A stretch of 64,000 bases of DNA from contig NW_027480429.1 in assembly GCF_051401765.1 (NCBI RefSeq), positions 13,334,157-13,398,156 of the forward strand, in the 5' to 3' direction. The notes below the pieces were generated by a model, which saw only the letters and a program-made list of their open reading frames with translations, ran no database searches and had not been told where the DNA came from. Position numbers and translations under genes: made by a program. The stretch's first letter is position 1. The number at the start of each line of letters is the position of its first letter. Of this stretch, positions 35,300-48,210 are shown piece after piece. The stretch is from Calliopsis andreniformis. Taxonomy: Eukaryota; Arthropoda; Insecta; Hymenoptera; Andrenidae.

Positions 35300-38200
35300 T
35301 CATTTCGGCGTTTCGGGCATCCTAGACTTAACCCTGAGGCATTGCTCCACCAGATCGTATAGTTAGGACCGTAGAAGTCACGCCCGAACCATAAAATGCA
35401 AAAAAAATACAACAGTGTTACCATCATATAAAACGAATAATTGCAACCAGTATGAAAGTTATGGTCATTTCTACTTTCCGGGCAACCTAGGCTTCACCCT
35501 AGGGCGTTGCTCCAACAGATGGAATAGTTAGGGCCTTAGAAGTCAATGGCCGAAGCATAAAATACAAAATAAATAGAACGGTTTTTCCATCGTATAAAAC
35601 GAATAATTGCTACCGGTGTGAAAGTTATTCCCATTTCTACGTTCCGGGCAACCTAGGCTTCACTCTCGGGCGTTGCTCTACCAGATCGAATAGATAGAGC
35701 CATAGAAGTCAACACCACAAGCATAAAATACACTAAAGATGCAACAGTTTATCCATCGTATAACAGGAATAATTGCAACCAGTGTGAAGGTAATGGTATG
35801 TCCTACGTTCCGAGCCAGCTTGGCTTCACCCTAGGGTGTTCCTAAACCAGATCGAATAGTTAGGGCCTTAGAAGTCAATGCCCCAAGCATAAAATACAAA
35901 ATAAATAGAACAGTTTTTCCATTGTATAAAACGAATAATAGTAACCAGTGTGAAAGTTATGGTCATTTCTACGTTCCGGGCAACCTAGGCCTCACTCTAG
36001 GGCGGTGCACCACCAGATCGAATAGTTAGTGCCTTAGAAGTCAACGCCCGAAGCATAAACTACAAAATAAATAGAACAGTTTTTCCATTGTATAAAACGA
36101 ATAATTGCTACCAGTGTGAAAGTTATGGTCATTTCTACGTGCCGGGCAACCTAGGCTTCACTCTAGGGCGTTGCTCCACCAGATCGAATAGCTAGGGCCT
36201 TAGAAGTCAACGCCAGAGGCATAAAATACAATAAAGATGCAACAGTTTTTCCATCGTATGAAACGAACAATTGAAACCAGTGTAAAAGTAATGGTCATTT
36301 CTACGTTCCGGGCAACCTAGGTTTCACCCTAGGACGCTGCTCCACCAGAACGAACAGTTAGTGCCCTAGAAGTCAGCGCCAGAAGCATAAAATACAATAT
36401 AAATACAACAGTTTTTCCATTGTATAAAACGAATAATTGCTACCAGTGTGAAAGTGATGGTCATTTCTACGTTCCGGGCGACCTAGGCTTCACTCTAGGG
36501 CGTTGTTCCAACACATCGAAAAGTTAGGGCCTAAGAAGTCAACGCCAGAAGCATAAAATACAATATAAATATAACAGTTTTTCCATCGTATAGAACGAAT
36601 AATAGCAACTGGTGTGAAAGCTCTGGTCATTTCTACGTTCCGGGCAACCTAGGCTTCACTCTAGGGCGTTGCTCCACCAGATCGAATAGTTAGGGCCTTA
36701 GAAGTCAACGCCCGAAGCAAAAATACAATAAATATACAAGAGTTTTTCCATCGTATAACAGGAATAATTGCAACCAGTGTGAAAGTGATGGTCATTTCTA
36801 CGTTCTGGGCAACCTAGGCTTCACTCTAGGGCGTCGTTCCGCCAGATCGAATAGTTAGGGCCTAAGAAGTCAACGCCAGAAGCATAAAATACAATATAAA
36901 TATAACAGATATCCATCGTATAAAACGAATAATTGCAACAAGTATGAAAGTTGTGGTTATTTCTACTTTCCGGGCAACCTAGGCTTCACCCTAGGGCGTT
37001 CCTCCAACAGATTGAATAGTTAGGGCCTTAGAAGTCAACGCCTGAAGCATAATATACAAAATAAATAGAACAGTTTTTCCATCGTATAAAACGAATAATT
37101 GCTACCGGTGTGAAAGTTATGGTCATTTCAACGTTCCGGGAAACCTAGGCTTCACTCTAGGGCGTTGCTCCACCAAATCGAATAGCTACGGCCTTAGAAG
37201 TCAACGCCAGAAGCATAAAATACAGTATAAATACAACAATTTTTCAATTGTATAGCATGACTAATTGCAACCAGTGCGAAAGTAACGATCATTTCGACGT
37301 TTCGGGCATCCTAGACTTAACTCTGAGGCGTTGCTCCACCAGATCGTAGAGTTAGGGTCTAAGAAGTCAACACCGGAAGCATAAAATACAATTTAAATAC
37401 AACAGCTTTTCCATCGTAGAAAACGAATAATTGCCACCTGTGTGAAGGTAATGGTCATATCTACGTTCCGTGCAACCTAGGCTTCACTGTAGGGTGTTGC
37501 TCCACCAGATCGAATAGGTAGGGCCATAGAAGTCTACGCCCGAAGCATAAAATGCAATATAAATACAACAGTTTTTCCATCGTATAAAAGGATAATTGCA
37601 ACCAGTTTGAAAGTGATGATCATTTCTACGTTCCGGGCAACCTAGGCTTCACCCTAGTGCGTTGTTCCACCAGATCGAATAGTTAGTGCCTTAGAAGTCA
37701 ACGCCAGAAGCATCAAATACAGTATAAATACAACAGTTTTTCGATCGTATAAAACGAATAATTGCAACCAGTATGAAAGTTATGGTCATTTCTACGTTCG
37801 GGGCAACCTAGGCTTCACCCTAGTGCGTTGTTCCACCAGATCGAATAGTTAGTGCCTTAGAAGTCAACGCCCGAAGCATAAAATGCAATAAAAATACAAC
37901 AGCTTTTCCATCGTATAAAACGAATAATTGCAACCAGTATGAAAGTTATGGTCATTTCTACGTTCGGGGCAACCTAGGCCTCACTCTAGGGCGTTGCTCC
38001 ACCAGATCGAATAGTTAGTGCCTTAGAAGGCAACGCCAGAAGCATAAAGTACAATATCAATACAACAGTTTTTCCATCGTATAAAACGAATAATTGCAAC
38101 CAGTATGAAAGTTATGGTCATTTCTACTTTCCCGGCAACCTAGGATCCATCCTAGGGCGTTGCTGCAACCGATTGAATAGTTAGGGCCTTAGAAGTCAAC

Positions 38201-41200
38201 GCCCGAAGGATAAAATACAAAATAAATAGAACAGTTTTTCCATCGTATAAAACGAATAATTGCTACCGATGTGAAAGTTATGGTCATTTCTACGTTCCGT
38301 GCAACCTAGGCTTCACACTAGGGCGTTGTGCCACCAGATGGAATAGTTAGGGCCTTAGAAGTCAACGCTCGAAGCATAAAATACAATAAAGATGCAACAG
38401 CTTTTCCATCGTAAAAAACGAATAATAGCAACCAGTGTGAAAGTTCTGGACATTTCTACGTTCCGGGCAACCCAGGCTTCACTCTAGGGCGTTGCTCCAC
38501 CAGATCGAATAGTTAGGGCCTTAGAAGTCAACGCCCGAAGCATAAAATACAACAAAAATACAACAGACTTTCCAACGTATAACAGGAATAATTGCAACCA
38601 GTTTGAAAGATATGGTCATTTCTATGTTCCGCTCAACCTAGGCTTAAATCTAGAGCGTTGCTCCACCACATCGAATAGCTACGGCCTTAGAAGTCAACGC
38701 CAGAAGCATAAAATACAATATAGACACAATAGTTCTTCCATTGTATAAAACGAGTAATTGCAACCTGTGTGAAAGTTATGGTCATTTCTACGTTCCGGCA
38801 ACCTAGGCTTCACTCTAGGGCGTTGCTCCACCAGATCGAATAGTTAGGGCCTTAGAAGTAAACGCCAGAGGCATAGAATACAATAAAGATGCAACAGTTT
38901 TTCCATCGTATAAAACGAATAATTGCAACCAGTTTGAAAGTGATGATCATTTCTACGTTCCGGGCAACCTAGGCTTCACTCTAGGGCGTTGCTCCACCAG
39001 ATCGAACACTTAGGGCCTAAGAAGTCAACGCCCGAAGCATAAAATACAAAATAAATAGAACGGTTTTTCCATTGTATAAAACGAATAAATGCTACCAGTG
39101 TGAAAGTTATGTTCATTTCTACGTTTCTGACAACTTAGGCTTCACTGTAGGGTGTTGCTCCACCAAATCGAATAGGTAGGGCCATAGAAGTCAACGCCCG
39201 AAGCATAAAATACAACAAATATACAAGAGTATTTCCATCGTATAACAGGAATAATTGCAACCAGTGTGAAAGTGATGGTCATTTCAACGTTCTGGGCAAC
39301 CTAGGCTTCACACTAGGGCGTCGGTCCACCAGATCGAATAGTTAGGGCCTAAGAAGTCAACGCCAGAAGCATAAAATACAATATAAATATAACAGTTTTT
39401 CGATCGTATAAAACGAATAATTGCAATCAGTATGAAAGTTATGGTCATTTCTACGTTCCGGGCAACCTAGGCCTCACTCTAGGGCGTTGCACCACCAGAA
39501 CGAATAGTTAGGGCATTAGAAGTCATCGCCCGAAGCATAAACTACAAAATAAATAGAACAGTTTTTTCCATTGTATTAAACGAATAATTGCTACCAGTTT
39601 GAAAGTTATGGTCATTTCAACGTTCCGGGCAACCTGGGCTTCACCCTGGGGCGTTGTTCCACCAGATCGAATAGTTAGGGCCTTAGAAGTCAACGCCCGA
39701 AGCATAAAATACAAAATAAATAGAACAGTTTTTCCATTGTATAAAACGAATAATTGCAACCAGTGTGAAAGTAACGGGCATTCCTACGTTCCGGGCAACC
39801 TAGGCTTCACTCTAGGGCGTTGCTCCACACCATCGAATAGCTACGGCCTTAGAAGTCAACGCCAGAAGCATAAAATACAGTATAAATACAACAGCTTCTC
39901 CATTGTATAGCATGACTAATTGCAACCAGTGCGAAAGTAACGATCATTTCGACGTTCCGGGCACCCTAGACTTAACTCTAGGGCGTTGTTCCACCAGATC
40001 GAAAAGTTAGGGCCTAAGAAGTCAACGCCTGAAGCATAAAATACAATATAAATATAACAGTTTTTCCATCGTATAAAACGAATAATAGCAACCAGGGTGA
40101 AAGTTCTGGTCATTTCTACGTTCCCGGCAACCTGGGCTTCACTCTAGTGCGTTGCTCCACCAGATCGAATAGCTAGGGACTTAGAAGTCAACGCCCGAAG
40201 CATAAAATACAAAAAAATAGAACAGTTTTTCCATGTGTAAAACGAATAATTGCTACCAGTGTGAACGTTATGGTCATTTCTACGTTCCGGGTAACCTAGG
40301 CTTCACTCTAGTGCGTTGCTCCACCAGATCGAATAGCTAGGGACTTAGAATTCAACGCCAGAAGGATAAAATACAATATAAGTACAACAGTTTTTCCATC
40401 GTATAAAGTGAATAATTGCACAAATTGTGAAAGTAATGGTCATTTCTACGTTCCGGTCAACGTAGGCGTCACTCTAGGGTGTTGCTCCACCACATCTAAT
40501 AGCTACGGCCTTAGAAGTCAACGCCAGGAGCATAAAATACAATATAAATACAACAGATCTTCCAACGTATAAATAAATAATTGCAAACAGTGTGAAAGTA
40601 ATGGTCATTTCTACGTTCCGGGTAACCTAGGCGTCACTCTATGGCGTTGCTCCACCATATCTAGTAGCTACGGCCTTAGAAGTCAACGCCAGAAGCATAA
40701 AATGCAAAATAAATAGAACTGTTGTTCCATTGTATAAAACGAATAACTGCAACCAGTGTGAAAGTTATGGTCATGTCTACGTTCCGGGTAACCTAGGTTT
40801 CACTCTAGGGCGTTGCTCCACCTGATCGAATAGCTAGGGCCTTAGAAGTCAACGCCCGAAGCATAAAATACAAAAAAATAGAACAGTTTTTCCATGTGTA
40901 AAACGAATAACTGCAACCAGTGTGAAAGTACTGGTCATTTCTACGTTCCGGGTAACCTAGGCGTCACCCTAGGGCGTTGCTCCACCATATCTAGTAGCTA
41001 CGGCCTTAGAAGTCAACGCCAGAAGCACAAAATACAATAAAAATGCAGCAGTGTTTCCATCGTATAGCATGACTAATTGCAACCAGTGCGAAAGTAATGC
41101 TCATATCGACATTTCGGGCACCCTAGACTTAACTATGAGGCGTTGCTCCACCAGATCGAAGAGTTAGGGCCTTAGAAGTCAACGCCCGAAGCATAAAATA

Positions 41201-41990
41201 CAGTATAAGTACAACAGTTTTTCCATCGTATAAAATGAACGATTGCGAACATTGTGAAAGTGATGGTCATTTCTACGTTCCGGGCTATCTAGGTTTGACC
41301 CTAGGGCGTTGTTCCACCAGATGGAATAGTTAGGGCCTAAGAAGTCAACGCCAGAAGCATAAAATACGATACAAATACAACAGCTTTTCCATCGTAGAAA
41401 ACGAATAATTGCAGACATTGTGAAAGTAATGGTCGTTTCTACGTTCCGAGAAACCTAGGCTTCACTCTAGGGCGTTGCTCCACCAGATCGAATAGTTAGG
41501 GCCTTAGAAGTCAACGCCAGAAGCATAAAATACAATAAAGTTGCAACAGTTTTTCCATCATACAACAGGAATAACCGCAAACAGTGTGAAAGTACTGGTC
41601 ATTTCTACTTCACGGGCAACCTAGGCTTCACTCTAGGGCGTTGCTCCAACAGATCGAATTGTTAGGGCCTTAGAAGTCAGCGCCCGAAACATAAAATGCA
41701 AAATAAATAGAACAGTTTTTCATTGTATAAAACGAATAACTGCAACCAGTGTGAAAGTGCTGGTCATTTCTACGTTCCGGGCAACCTAGGCTTCACTCTA
41801 GGGCGTTGCTCCACCAGATCGAATAGTTAGGGCCTTAGAAGTCAACGCCAGAAGCATAAGATACAATAAAGGTGCAACAGTTTTTCCATCGTATAACAGG
41901 AATAATTGCAACCAGTGTGAAGGTAATGGTACGTTCTACGTTCCGGGCAACCTAGGCTTCCCTCTAGGGCAGTGCTCCACCAGATCAAAT
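35300..41990 (+). repeat. Most diverged stretch of the array
   Basis: About 40 monomers show no higher-order unit longer than a few monomers. Length changes are frequent: 1 bp short at about 35380, 36716, 36908, 37590, 38797 and 41734, 2 bp short at 40215 and 40870 (CCATGTGTAAAACG), and 1 bp long at 39559. Local repeats include CTAGTGCGTTGTTCC at 37654 and 37820, and the GTAACCTAGGCGTCAC / CATATCTAGTAGC monomer at about 40620 and 40950. GAGGC-subfamily monomers reappear at 35300, 37289 and 41101. No gene, RNA or mobile element is visible. Confidence 0.75.
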
Positions 41991-42360
41991 AGTTAGGGCC
42001 TAAGAAGTCAACGCCAGAAGCATTATATACAAAATAAATAGAACAGTTTTTCCATTGTATAAAACGAATAATTGCTACCAGTGTAAAAGTTATGGTCATT
42101 TCTACGTTCCGGGCAACCTAGGCTTCACTCTATGGCGTTCTTCCACCACATCGAATAGCAACGGCCTCAGACGTCAACGCCAGAAGCATAAATACAATAT
42201 AAATATAACAGTTTTTCCATCGTATAAAACGAATAATAGCAACCAGTGTGAAAGTTATGGTTATTTCTACATCCCGAGCAACCTAGGCTTCACTCTAGGG
42301 CGTTGCTTCACCAGATCGAATAGTTAGGGCCTAAGAAGTCAACGCCAGAAGCATAAAATA

Positions 42361-43024
42361 CGGTATAAATACAACAGCTTTTCCATCGTATAAAAGGAAT
42401 AATTGCAAACAGTGTGAAAGTAATGGTTATTCCTACGTTCCGGGCAACCTAGGCATCACTCTAGGTGGTTGCTCCACCAGATCAAATAGCTAGCGACTTA
42501 GAATTAAACGCCAGAAGCATAGAATACAATAAAAATACAACAGTTTTTCCATCGTATAACAGGAATAATTGCAACCAGTGTGAATGTAATGGTCATTTCT
42601 ACGTTCCGGGCAACCTAGGTTTCACTCTAGGGCGTTGCTCCACCAGGTCGAATAGTTAGGGCCTAAGAAGTCAACGGCAGAAGCATAAAATACGATATAA
42701 ATACAACAGCTTTTCCATCGTATAAAAGGAATAATTGCAAACAGTGTGAAAGTAATGGTTATTCCTACGTTCCGGGCAACCTAGGCATCACTCTAGGTGG
42801 TTGCTCCACCAGATCAAATAGCTAGCGACTTAGAATTAAACGCCAGAAGCATAGAATACAATAAAAATACAACAGTTTTTCCATCGTATAACAGGAATAA
42901 TTGCAACCAGTGTGAATGTAATGGTCATTTCTACGTTCCGGGCAACCTAGGTTTCACTCTAGGGCGTTGCTCCACCAGGTCGAATAGTTAGGGCCTAAGA
43001 AGTCAACGCCAGAAGCATAAAATA
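42361..43024 (+). repeat. Tandem 332-bp dimers inside the head module
   Basis: Two monomers are repeated as a pair with a 332-bp period, so that identical 64-codon frames start at 42465 and 42797. The halves differ at CGGTATAAAT/CGATATAAAT and GGCAG/GCCAG. The same doubled dimer is present in the heads at 48.8, 51.1 and 59.8 kb, but only one dimer is present at 57.3 kb. Confidence 0.92.
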
Positions 43025-43144
43025 CGATATATATACAACAGCTTTTACATCGTATAAAACGAATAATTGCAACCAGTGTGAGAGTTCTGGTCATTTCCAC
43101 GTTCCGCGCAACCTAGGCTTCACTCCAGGGTGTTGCTCCACCAG

Positions 43145-43145
43145 G
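43145..43145. other. 8-bp deletion junction in head H1
   Basis: The usual CCAGATCGAATAGTTAGGG is shortened to CCAGGTTAGGG, removing 8 bp, so anchors 43091 and 43249 are 158 bp apart. The same junction occurs near 49610 and 51925. It is absent from the equivalent monomers near 57730 and 60550, which are full length. It is therefore a useful marker of copy descent. Confidence 0.92.
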
Positions 43146-45095
43146 TTAGGGTCTTAGAAGTCAACGCCAGGAACATAAGATACAATAAAAATACAACAGT
43201 CGTTTCATCGTATTACAGGAATAATTGCAATAAGCGTGAAAATAATGATCATTTCGGCGTTTCGGGCATCCTAGACTTAACTCTGAGGCTTTGCTCCACC
43301 AGATCGAATAGTTAGGGCCTAAGAAGTCAACGCCAGAAGCATAAAATACAATATAAATACAACCGCTTTTCCATCGTATAAAAGGAATAATTGCAAACAG
43401 TGTGAAAGTAATGGTCATTTCTACGTTCCGGGCAACCTAGGCTTCACCCTAGGGCGTTGCTCCACTAGATCGAATAGCTAGGGCCTTAGAAGTCGACGCC
43501 AGAGGCATAAAATACAATAAAAATATAACAGCTTTTCCATCGTAAAAAACGAATATTTGCAACCAGTGTGAAAGTTATGGTTATTTCTACATTCCGAGCA
43601 ACCTAGGCTTCACTCTAGGGCGTTGCTCCACCAGATCGAATAGTTAGGTCCTTAGAAGTCAACGCCAGAAGCATAAAATACAATATAAATGCAACAGTTT
43701 TGCCACCGTATAAAATGAATAATTGCAAACAGTGTGAAAGATATGGAAATTTCTACGTTCCGGGCAACCTAGGCTTCACTCTATGGCGTTCTTCCACCAC
43801 ATCGGATAGCTACGGCCTCAGAAGACAACGCCTGAAGCATAAAATACAATATAAATATAACAGTTTTTCCATCTTATAAAACGAATAATAGCAACCAGTG
43901 TGAAAGTTATGGTCATTTCTACGTTCCGGGCAACCTAGGCTTCACTCTAGGGCGTTGGTCCTCCAGATCAAACAGTTAGGGCCTTCGAAGCCAACGCCCG
44001 AAGCATTAAATACAAAATAAATAGAACAGTTTTTCCATTGTATAAAACGAATAATTGCTACCAGTGTAAAAGTTATGGTCATTTCTACGTTCCGGGCAAC
44101 CTAGGCTTCACTCTAGGGCGGTGCTCCACCAGATGGAATAGTTAGGGCCTAAGAAGTGAACGCCAGAAGCATAAAATGCAATAAAAATACAACAGTCTTT
44201 CCATCCTATAACAGGAATAATTGCAACCCGTGTGAAAGTGATGGTCATTTGTACGTTCCAGGCAACCTAGGCTTCACTCTAGGGCGTTGCTCCACCAGAT
44301 CGAATTGTTAGGGCCAAAGAAGTCAACGCCCGAAGCATAAAATACAAATTAAATAGAACAGTTTTTCCATTGTATGAAACGAATAATTGCTACCAGTGTA
44401 AAAGTTATGGTCATTTTTACGTTCCGGGCAACCTAGGCTTCACCCTAGGGCATTGCTGCATCAGATCGAATAGTTAGGCCCTAAGAAGTGAACGCCAGAA
44501 GCATAAAAAACAATATGAATACAACAGTTTTTCCATCGTAGAAAACGAATAATTGCAACCAGTGTGAAAGTTATGGTCATTTCTATATTCCGAGCAACCT
44601 AGGCTTCACTCTAGGGCGGTGCTCCACCATATCCAATAGCTACGGCCTTAGAAGTCAACGCCAGAGGCATAAAATACAATATAAATACAACAGCTTTTAC
44701 ATCGTACAAAATGAATAATACCAAACAGTGTGAAAGTAATTGTCATTTCTACGTTCCGGGCAACCTAGGCATCACTCTAGGTCGTTATTCCACCAGATCA
44801 AATGGCTAGCGAGTTAGAATTAAACGCCAGAAGCATAGAATTCAATAAAAATACAACAGTTTTTCCATCGTATAACAGGAATAATAGCAACCAGTGTGAA
44901 TGTAATGGTCATTTCTACGTTCCGGCCAACCTAGGTTTCACTCTAGGGCGTTGCTCCACCAGCTCGCATAGTTAGGGCCTAAGAAGTCAACGCCAGAAGC
45001 ATAAAATACGATATAAATACAACAGCTTTTACATCGTATAAAACGAATAATTGCAACCAGTGTGAAAGTTATGGTCATTTCTACGTTCCGGGCAA

Positions 45096-45113
45096 CCTAG
45101 GCTTCACTCTAGG
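45096..45113. other. Short inverted repeat around CCTAGG (example)
   Basis: CCTAG at 45096-45100 and CTAGG at 45109-45113 can pair around an 8-base loop. The left arm lies in a CCTAGG palindrome. Both arms are present in most monomers of the window. Some subfamilies break it, for example those with CTCTATGG or CTGAGGC in the right arm. No function is known. Confidence 0.5.
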
Positions 45114-45161
45114 GCGTTGCTCCACCAGATCAAACAGTTAGGGCCTTAGAAGTCAACGCCC
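45112..45161. other. Conserved dyad inside the monomer (example)
   Basis: GGGCGTT at 45112-45118 is the reverse complement of AACGCCC at 45155-45161, with 36 bp between the arms. In monomers ending AACGCCAG the dyad is 6 bp (GGCGTT/AACGCC). It recurs in most monomers, for example at 36664-36670 with 36707-36713. The arms stay complementary in most copies, although some monomers carry changes such as GGGTGTT or AATGCCC in one arm. It may be a protein-binding dyad or a weak cruciform, or simply part of the ancestral monomer; no function is shown. Confidence 0.6.
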
Positions 45162-48100
45162 GAAGCATAAAATACGATATAAATACAACAGCTTTTCCAT
45201 CGTATAAAACAAATAATTGCAACCAGTGTGAAAGTTATGGTCATTTCTACGTTCCGGGCAACCTAGGCTTCACTGTATGGCGTTCTTCCACCACATCGGA
45301 TAGCTACGGCCTCAGAAGTCAACGCCTGAAGTATAAAATACAATAAAAATACAACAGTCTTTCCATCCTATAACAGGAATAATTGCAGCAAGCGTGAAAG
45401 TAATGATCATTTCGGCGTTTCGGGCATCCTAGACTTAACTCTGAGGCATTGCTCCACCGGATCGAATAGTTAGGGCCTAAGAAGTCAACGCCAGAAGCAT
45501 AAAATACAATATAAATGCAACAGTTTTGCCACCGTATAAAATGAATAATTGCAAACAGTGTGAAAGATATGGAAATTTCTACCTTCCGGGCAACCTAGGC
45601 TTCACTCTATGGCGTTCTTCCACCACATCGAATAGCTACGGCCTCAGAAGTCAACGCCTGAAGCATAAAATACAATATAAATATAACAGTTTTTCCATCC
45701 TATAGAACGAATAATTGCTACCAGTGTAAAAGCTATGGTCATTTCTACGTTCCGGGCAACCTAGGCTTCACCCTACGGCGTTGTTCCACCAGATCGAATA
45801 GTTAGGGCCTAAGAAGTGAACGCCAGAAGCATAAAATGCAATAAAAATACAACAGTTTATCCATCGTATAGCAGGAATAATTTGCAACCAGTGTGATAGT
45901 AGTGGTCATTTCTACGTTCCGGGCAACCCAGGTTTCACTCCAGGGCGTCGCTCCACCAGATCGGATAGTTACGGCCTAAGAATTCAACGCCAGAAGCATA
46001 AAATACGATAAAGATGCAACAGTTTTTCCATCGTATAAAACGAATGATTGCAACCAGTGCGAAAGTAATGATCATATCGACATTTCGGGCACCCTAGACT
46101 TAACTCTGAGGCGCTGTTCCACCAGATCCAAGAGTTAGGGCCTTAGAAGTCAACGCCAGAAGCATAAACTACAAAATAAATACAACAGCTTTTCCATCGT
46201 ATAAAACGAATAATTGCGTCCAGTGTGAAAGTTATGGTCATTTCTACGTTCCGGGCTACCTAGGCTTCACTCTAGGGCGTCGCTCCATCAGATCGAATAG
46301 CTAGAGCCTTAGAAGTCGACGCCAGAAGGATAAAATACAATATAAATATAACAGTTTTTCCACCGTATAAAACGACTAATAGCAATCAGTGTGAAGGTTA
46401 TGGTCATTTCTACGTTCCGGTCTACCTAGGCTGCACTCTAGGGCGTTGCTCCACCAGATCGCATAGTTAGGGCCTGAGAAGTCAACGCCAGAAGAATAAA
46501 ACACAATATATGTACAACAGTTCGTTCATCGTATAAAATGAATAATTGCTAACATTGTGAAGGTACTGGTCATTTCTACGTACCGGCAACCTAGGCTTCA
46601 CTCTAGGGCGTTGTTCCACCAGGTCGAACAGTTAGGGCCTAAGAAGTCAACACCAGAAGAATAAAATACAAAATAAATACAACAGCCTTTACACCGTATA
46701 AAACCAATAATTGCAACCTGTGTGAAGGTTATGGTCATATCTACGTTAGGGGCAACCTAGGCTTCACTGTCGGGCGTTGCTCCACCAGATCGAAATGTTA
46801 GGGCCTAAGAAGTCAACGCCCGTAGCATAAAATACGATATAAATACAACAGCATTTCCATCGTATTAAATGAATAATTGCAAACAGTGTGAAAATAGTGG
46901 ACATTTATACGTTCCGGGCAACCTAGGCTTCACTGTATGGCGTTCTTCCACCACATCGAATAGCTACGGCCTCAGAAGTCCACGTCTGAAGCATAAAATA
47001 CAATAAAAATACAACAGTCTTTTCATCGCATAACAGGAATAATTGCAACAAGCGTGAAAGTAATGATCATTTCGGCGTTTCCGGCATCCTAGACTTAACT
47101 CTGATGCATTGCTCCACCAGATCGAATAATTAGGGCCTGAGAAGTCAACGCCAGAGTCATAAAATACAATATAAATACAGCAGTTTTTCCATCGTATAAA
47201 ACGAATAATTGCAACCAGTATGAAACTTATGGTCATTTCTACTTTCCGAGCAACCTAGGCTTCACCCTAGGGCTTTGCTCCAACAGATTGAATAGTTAGG
47301 GCCTTAGAAGTCAACGCCCGAAGCATAAAATACAAAATAAATAGAACGGTTTTTCCATTGTATAAAACGAATAATTGCTACGAGTGTAAAAGCTATGGTC
47401 ATTTCTACGTTCCGGGCAACCTAGGCTTCACCCTAGGGCGTTGTTCCACCAGATCGAATAGTTAAGGCCTAAGAAGTCAACGCCAGAAGCATAAAATACA
47501 ATTTAAATATAACAGTTTTTCCATCGTATAAAAGGAATAATAGCAACCAGTGTGAAAGTTATGGTCATTTCTACGTTCCGGGCAATCTAGGCTTCACTCT
47601 ACGGCGATGCTCCACCAGATCAAACAGTTAGGGCCTTAGAAGTCAACGCCCGAAGCATAAAATACAAAATAAATAGAACGGTTTTTCCATTGTATAAAAC
47701 GAATAATTGCTGACAGTGTAAAAGTTATGGTCATTTCTACGTTCCGGGCAACCTAGGCTTCACTGTATGGCGTTCTTCCACCACATCGGATAGCTACGGC
47801 CTCAGAAGTCAACGCCTGAAGTATAAAATACAATAAGAATACAACAGTCTTTCCATCCTATAACAGGAATAATTGCAACCCGTGTGAAAGGGATGGTCAT
47901 TTCTACGTTCCAGGCAACCTAGGCTTCACTCTACGGCGTTGCTCCACCAGATCAAACAGTTAGGGCCTTAGAAGTCAACGCCCGAAGCATTAAATACAAA
48001 ATAAATAGAACAGTTTTTCCGTTGTATAAAACGAATAATTGCTACCAGTGTAAAAGTTATGGTCATTTCTACGTTCCGGGCAACCTAGGCTTCACCCTAG

Positions 48101-48210
48101 GCCGTTGTTCCACCAGATCGAATAGTTAGGGCCTAAGAAGTCAACGCCAGAAGCATAAAATACAATATAAATACAACAGCTTTGCCATCGTATAAAATGA
48201 ATAATTGCAA

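Larger units (their letters stand above)
41991..43956 (+). repeat. Head module H1 (derived form)
   Basis: This module is repeated at 48456-50421 (offset 6465), 50771-52736 (offset 8780) and 59394-61367. It contains a 332-bp dimer present twice (about 42361-42692 and 42693-43024), a 1-bp loss (GCATAAATACAAT near 42189) and an 8-bp loss at about 43145, where CCACCAGG joins directly to TTAGGG. It carries the derived states TACATCCCGAG, TACGGTATAAAT, TCAACGGCAG and CATTATATAC, and also TTCCGCGCAACC near 43106. Confidence 0.9.
45075..45240 (+). repeat. Reference 166-bp monomer with landmarks
   Basis: This monomer is close to the common form and serves as a guide to the rest. Positions 45075-45164 are the GC-richer half: the conserved block with CCGGG at 45088-45092, CCTAGG at 45096-45101, GGGCGTT at 45112-45118, the TTAGGGCC stretch at 45138-45145 and AACGCCC at 45155-45161. 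Positions 45165-45240 are AT-rich, with an A run after GCAT, the CTTTTCC tract and AATAATTGCAA near 45213-45222. Most monomers differ from this one by scattered substitutions, and the A-rich part carries many of the 1-bp length changes. The start of a monomer is arbitrary in a tandem array; the anchor was chosen for convenience. Confidence 0.9.
43957..48210 (+). repeat. Body module B1
   Basis: About 26 monomers match 52737-56990 base for base apart from scattered differences (for example CAGAGTCAT at 47153 against CAGAGGCAT at 55933), and match the beginning of unit 3 from 61368. It holds several GAGGC-subfamily monomers (about 45410, 46070, 47070) and a monomer with an extra T (AATAATTTGC near 45882). 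Similarity to unit 2 ends near 48210, inside the AATTGCAACC stretch. Confidence 0.88.

Noticed and set aside
45118..45200. RNA polymerase III B-box-like GATCGAAT followed by a T run
   Set aside because: The match to GGTTCGANTCC is partial, no A box at a proper distance was recognised, and T runs are common in the AT-rich half. A tRNA-derived origin is not supported.
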